This document shows positions 13,389 to 16,480 of a stretch of 16,480 nt of DNA, in pieces. Position numbers and translations under genes: made by a program. The stretch is from Chloroflexota bacterium. GTDB lineage: Bacteria; Chloroflexota; Anaerolineae; CG2-30-64-16. Every line of letters starts with the position of its first letter. Position 1 is the stretch's first letter. The stretch spans positions 1-16,480 of the forward strand of contig JAKPQT010000385.1 of the NCBI GenBank assembly GCA_029555885.1, written 5' to 3'. The notes beneath the pieces are model-generated. The model ran no database searches. It saw only the letters and a list, made by a program, of their open reading frames with translations, and was not told the origin of the DNA.

Positions 13389-16300
13389 ATGGCACGCATA
13401 GATATGCCAGCAATCCGCCCATTCCACCCCGTCAAATGGCTGCTTGTGCCCCTGGCCCTGTGCGGGCTGGTCGCGCTCTTGTTGGCGCGCGGTCTCGCAC
13501 GGCCAGCGCCGCCGGACGATGCACAGCCGGTGAATCCGGCGTACAGCGCCGCAGTTGGCGTAAATCTCAGTGCAGCAGAATTGCACGATCCTGCTCTGGC
13601 AGGCACCCTCGCCACACTGGAGCAGTCCGGCGTCCGCACCCTGCGCTTCACGCTGCCCTGGGATGATATCGAGCCAGCACGGGGACAGTTCAAGTGGGCC
13701 CGCTGGGATGCAGTCATGCACACTCTGGCGGAGTTTCCTGCGCTCCTGCCGGTCGTCGTCCTCGACCGTTCGCCCGCCTGGGCACGCGCGGCCGCGGACG
13801 CAGACAACCCCCTGGCCCCGCCGCACGAGCGGGCGGACTATGGGGCCTTCGTGCGCGCCGTAGCCGCCCGCTACGGCGCGCAGTTGCGCTATTACCAGGT
13901 CTGGCAGGAGCCGAACATCGCGCCCCACTGGGGCGCACGGCCTGTCGATCCCGCGGACTACCTCGGCCTGCTGCGCGAGGCGGCAGCCAATCTGCGCGCG
14001 GCGGATGCCGATGCGGTCGTTGTGCTCGCCGCGCTCGCGCCGACGACTGAAGGCGGCGGGGCCAACCTCAGCGACATCGCTTACCTGGATGCGCTCTACA
14101 CGCTCAACGCCGCGGCATGGTTCGATGTCGTCGCGGCGCAGCCCTACGGCTTTGCGCGGCCGCCGGATGACCCGACAGACCCGGCAGTACTGAACTTCGG
14201 CCGCGCGCGCCTGCTGCACGACGTGATGCTGCGCCACGGCGACGTCGCGACTCCCCTGTGGGCTGTGGCTTTCGGGTGGCATGTGCAGCCCACAGGCGAG
14301 CCGAACGCGGCGTCGCCCTGGGAATCCGTCACTCAGGAACAACAGGTCCAATATACCGGGCAAGCCCTTGCGCTGGCGCGCCGCGAGTGGCCCTGGCTGG
14401 GGCCGCTGTTCTGGCCCGCGTTCCGTCCCGTCGGAGCAGACGACGAGGCGCTGCGCGGCTTCGCGCTGAGCAATCCCGATGGCACAGGGACCCCTGCCTG
14501 GCAGGCGTTGACGGCGATCCCGACGGAGGCTGTGCTGCCGCCGGGCAGCCATGCGCCAGCCCACCCCGCGCTGCACTATAGCCGCGGCTGGCGCGTGACG
14601 GCCAGCGCCGCGGACCCGTCCACAGACGGCGATACCCTGGAGTTTACCTTCTACGGGACTGCGCTCGCGCTGCGCGTGCAGGGCGGGCCCTATTGGGCCT
14701 ACTACCGCGTGGCGGTGGACGGCGCGCCGGCCAACGCGCTCCCCGTGGACGAGACCGGCGCGGCCTACCTCGTCCTGCACGACCCGGCCGCGGCGATCCG
14801 CCTGGTCACGGTGGCCGAGGGTCTTCCGCCGAGGGAGCACCGCGTCACGGTCGAGGCGCAGGGCGGGTGGGGCCAGTGGGCGCTGCAAGGGGTCGTCGTA
14901 GAGGGCGAGGAGCGGGGCCTGGCTCCGCGCGGCCGGCTGCTTGTGGCCGGACTGACGGCTGCTCTCGCGGTCAGTCTCGCCGTGCTGGCGCTCTGGTGGC
15001 ATGCCTGGCAGCGGCTCGCCGCGTGGCTGCGGCGTCTGCTCGATCGCGCCGCGCGGCTCCCCGATGCCGCCCTGTGGGTTGCAGCTATCGCGCTGGCCCT
15101 GCTGTTCGTCGTCTCGCGCTGGGCCGTCGTGGACCTCGCCGCGCTGGCCGGACTGGGGCTGCTGTTTCTTACGCGGCCTGATCTCTCGCTGCCGTTCATT
15201 GCGGCTGCGCTGCCCTTCTGGCAGTCGCCCAAGCACATCCTCCGCTGGGGGTTGAGCCACGCGGAGCTCTTCCTCGCCGTAGCCCTGCTGGCGTTCGTCG
15301 CGCGGTGGCTGCTGGCGGTGGGAGCCTCACCCCCCGGCCCCTGCGCCTGGCCGCGGCCAGGAGAGGGGGAGAGGGCAGCCCGGAAAGCATCCTCCTGGCA
15401 TTCCGACCTCGCAGTGCTGGTGCTGGTCGCGTCCGGCCTGCTATCGACGCTGGTCGCGGCGGAGCAGGGGGTTGCCTGGCGTGAGTTCCGCATCGTCTTC
15501 CTGTTCGGCGGGCTGTTCTACCTGCTCATCACGCGTGTGCCGCCGCGGCCGGGCGCAGCGCGGTTGTCGCCGTGGCCGCTCGTGACCGGGCTGCTGGCAG
15601 GCATGGTCGCAGCCAGTCTGGTCGGCCTGGGGCAGCTTGTCACCGGCCAGGGCCGGATCGACGTGGAGGGCGTGTGGCGCGTTCGTGCGCTGTATGGCTC
15701 GCCCAACAACCTGGCGCTCGTGCTCGACCGCGGCGTGCCGCTGGCGCTGGCCCTGGCCGCATTCCTGCCGCTGGCGGGCAGGTGGCGCATCTTGCGGGCC
15801 GGGCTGGCGCTCGTCACCGTGACGTTGCTGCTGGCGTGCGTCGCCACGTTCAGCAAGGGCGCGCTGCTGCTGGGGCTGCCGGTCGGGATCGCGCTGGTGC
15901 TGCTGCTCGGCGCGCGGCGCAGCGGACGGCGCTGGCCGCTCTGGGTCTTGGGCGGTGCGGTCCTGGCCGGCCTGGCCGGGCTGATGCTGCTCTTCCGCAC
16001 CCCGCGCTTCGCTGACCTCTTCAACTTCGAGACGGGTACCAGCTTCCTGCGCGTGCGCCTCTGGCAGGCCGCGTGGCAGATGGCCCTGGATCATCCGCTG
16101 CTCGGCGTCGGCCCGTACAACTTCCTCTACGCCTACCGCTCGCACTACGTGCTGCCGGCCGCGTGGGAAGAGCTCAACCTGAGCCACCCGCACAACCTGC
16201 TGCTGGACCTCTGGACGCGGCTGGGGCTGGTGGGTGTGCTTGCGGGATTGTATGCGCTGGCAGTGGCATTCCGGTCGGCGTGGCGGTCGTTCCGCCGCGG

Positions 16301-16448
16301 CAGCGCGTACGCCTGGCCGCTGGCGCTCGGCCTGCTGGCCGGGCTGGCCGCGACGGTGCTCCACGGGCTCATTGACAACTCGCTCTTCCTGCCCGACCTG
16401 ATGGGACTGTTTGTGATAGCGTTGGGGTTGTGTAACCGGGAGGATTAA
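13389..16448 (+). CDS. Fusion of a glycoside-hydrolase-like barrel and an O-antigen-ligase-like membrane domain
   Basis: From the ATG at 13389 the protein has 1019 residues. A membrane anchor (about 17-36) is followed by a (beta/alpha)8 domain resembling GH39/GH5-type clan A enzymes (about 50-380), with LRFTLPWDDIEP, the acid/base motif WQEPN (172-176, E174) and PLWAVAFGW (289-297). A glutamate is expected at the Ala of AFGW (A294, codon 14268-14270). A beta-sandwich (about 398-507, FTFYGTALALRV) leads to about ten hydrophobic segments ending in a Wzy/WaaL-type region: RVRLWQAAW, HPLLGVGPYNF and LSHPHNLLLDLWTRLGLVG (930-948). That part resembles enzymes that polymerise or transfer lipid-linked glycans. 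A palindromic repeat encodes a loop at about 646-664. No clear ribosome site exists; GTG 13353 and ATG 13404 are alternative starts. The stop overlaps the next gene. Confidence 0.85.
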   Translation: MARIDMPAIRPFHPVKWLLVPLALCGLVALLLARGLARPAPPDDAQPVNPAYSAAVGVNLSAAELHDPALAGTLATLEQSGVRTLRFTLPWDDIEPARGQFKWARWDAVMHTLAEFPALLPVVVLDRSPAWARAAADADNPLAPPHERADYGAFVRAVAARYGAQLRYYQVWQEPNIAPHWGARPVDPADYLGLLREAAANLRAADADAVVVLAALAPTTEGGGANLSDIAYLDALYTLNAAAWFDVVAAQPYGFARPPDDPTDPAVLNFGRARLLHDVMLRHGDVATPLWAVAFGWHVQPTGEPNAASPWESVTQEQQVQYTGQALALARREWPWLGPLFWPAFRPVGADDEALRGFALSNPDGTGTPAWQALTAIPTEAVLPPGSHAPAHPALHYSRGWRVTASAADPSTDGDTLEFTFYGTALALRVQGGPYWAYYRVAVDGAPANALPVDETGAAYLVLHDPAAAIRLVTVAEGLPPREHRVTVEAQGGWGQWALQGVVVEGEERGLAPRGRLLVAGLTAALAVSLAVLALWWHAWQRLAAWLRRLLDRAARLPDAALWVAAIALALLFVVSRWAVVDLAALAGLGLLFLTRPDLSLPFIAAALPFWQSPKHILRWGLSHAELFLAVALLAFVARWLLAVGASPPGPCAWPRPGEGERAARKASSWHSDLAVLVLVASGLLSTLVAAEQGVAWREFRIVFLFGGLFYLLITRVPPRPGAARLSPWPLVTGLLAGMVAASLVGLGQLVTGQGRIDVEGVWRVRALYGSPNNLALVLDRGVPLALALAAFLPLAGRWRILRAGLALVTVTLLLACVATFSKGALLLGLPVGIALVLLLGARRSGRRWPLWVLGGAVLAGLAGLMLLFRTPRFADLFNFETGTSFLRVRLWQAAWQMALDHPLLGVGPYNFLYAYRSHYVLPAAWEELNLSHPHNLLLDLWTRLGLVGVLAGLYALAVAFRSAWRSFRRGSAYAWPLALGLLAGLAATVLHGLIDNSLFLPDLMGLFVIALGLCNRED
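15338..15369. repeat. Palindromic repeat unit inside the fusion gene
   Basis: CCTGGCCG (15346-15353) and CGGCCAGG (15354-15361) form a perfect 16-bp palindrome. Outside it, CCCCT (15338-15342) can pair with AGGGG (15364-15368) past a small internal loop. The C-run before it (CCTCACCCCCCGGCCCC, from 15325) and the G-run after it resemble a dispersed CCTCACCCCCGGCCCC...GGAGAGGGG type of repeat. It encodes a Pro/Gly/Arg-rich loop (SPPGPCAWPRPGEGER) between two membrane segments. Confidence 0.55.
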
Positions 16449-16480
16449 TGCGTATACTGATTACCGGCGGCGCGGGCTTC
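16448..16480 (+). CDS. NAD-dependent epimerase/dehydratase (extended SDR), 5' end only
   Basis: Only the first 11 residues are inside the window: MRILITGGAGF, the beta1-turn of the extended SDR Rossmann fold with its TGGAGF NAD-binding motif, as in UDP-glucose 4-epimerases and dTDP-glucose dehydratases. GGGAGG lies 4 nt upstream and the ATG shares one base with the preceding stop codon, so it is translationally coupled to the ligase-like fusion. That fits a role in making sugar nucleotides for the same surface glycan. The exact enzyme cannot be told. Confidence 0.75.
   Translation, partial: MRILITGGAGF

Noticed and set aside
13344..15260. Open frame of 638 codons on the minus strand opposite the fusion gene
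   Set aside because: Antisense shadow: Arg/Gln/Gly-rich, no recognisable domain, and it would cover the L25 promoter and a gene with clear motifs on the other strand.

Overview
The window is a GC-rich, gene-dense bacterial chromosome segment with no tRNA, rRNA, CRISPR array or recognisable transposase. A complete mreB-mreC-mreD-mrdA-rodA cluster marks a rod-shaped or filamentous bacterium. Long Pro/Thr-rich linkers in surface proteins, a ribosomal protein L25 of the long acidic-tailed Ctc/TL5 type, GTG and TTG starts, and palindromic repeats inside genes together suggest a member of the Chloroflexota (Anaerolineae-like). That assignment is inference from style and was not tested by any search.

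Region 1 (about 12-6065, minus strand) is the elongasome operon, read from mreB to rodA: MreB filament, MreC scaffold, MreD membrane partner, PBP2 transpeptidase and RodA glycosyltransferase. It starts from a good promoter in the 198-nt mreB/tilS intergenic region and ends in a long imperfect hairpin made of GAGTAAC-like repeats just past rodA. The PBP2 has a Pro/Thr-rich insertion and an acidic calcium-loop-like insertion next to its KTG motif.

Region 2 (6178-12516, plus strand) is a tightly packed run: tilS, an RlmI-like rRNA methyltransferase, a small PD-(D/E)XK-like protein, a secreted GH99-like protein, hpt and a LysM/M23 peptidase. Gaps are 1-40 nt or the genes overlap, so co-transcription is likely. 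tilS has a promoter that predicts a leaderless mRNA. The familiar tilS-hpt pair is split here by three extra genes. A perfect hairpin follows the last stop codon and probably also terminates the convergent L25 gene, for which it has a T-rich tail.

Region 3 (12545-13369, minus strand) is the L25 gene. It has a strong promoter (TTGACG, 17 bp, TAAAAT) and an unusually long leader of about 140 nt holding three potential hairpins, one of them just ahead of the ribosome binding site. This looks like a possible autoregulatory leader.

Region 4 (13389-16480, plus strand) begins a surface-glycan locus. A protein of about 1019 residues fuses a glycoside-hydrolase-like barrel, a beta-sandwich and a polytopic O-antigen-ligase-like domain. 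The barrel keeps the acid/base motif as WQEPN, but has alanine where the nucleophile glutamate is expected, so it may bind glycan rather than cut it. Its stop codon overlaps the start of a sugar-nucleotide epimerase/dehydratase that runs off the window. Palindromic repeat units sit in frame inside both tilS and this fusion gene.
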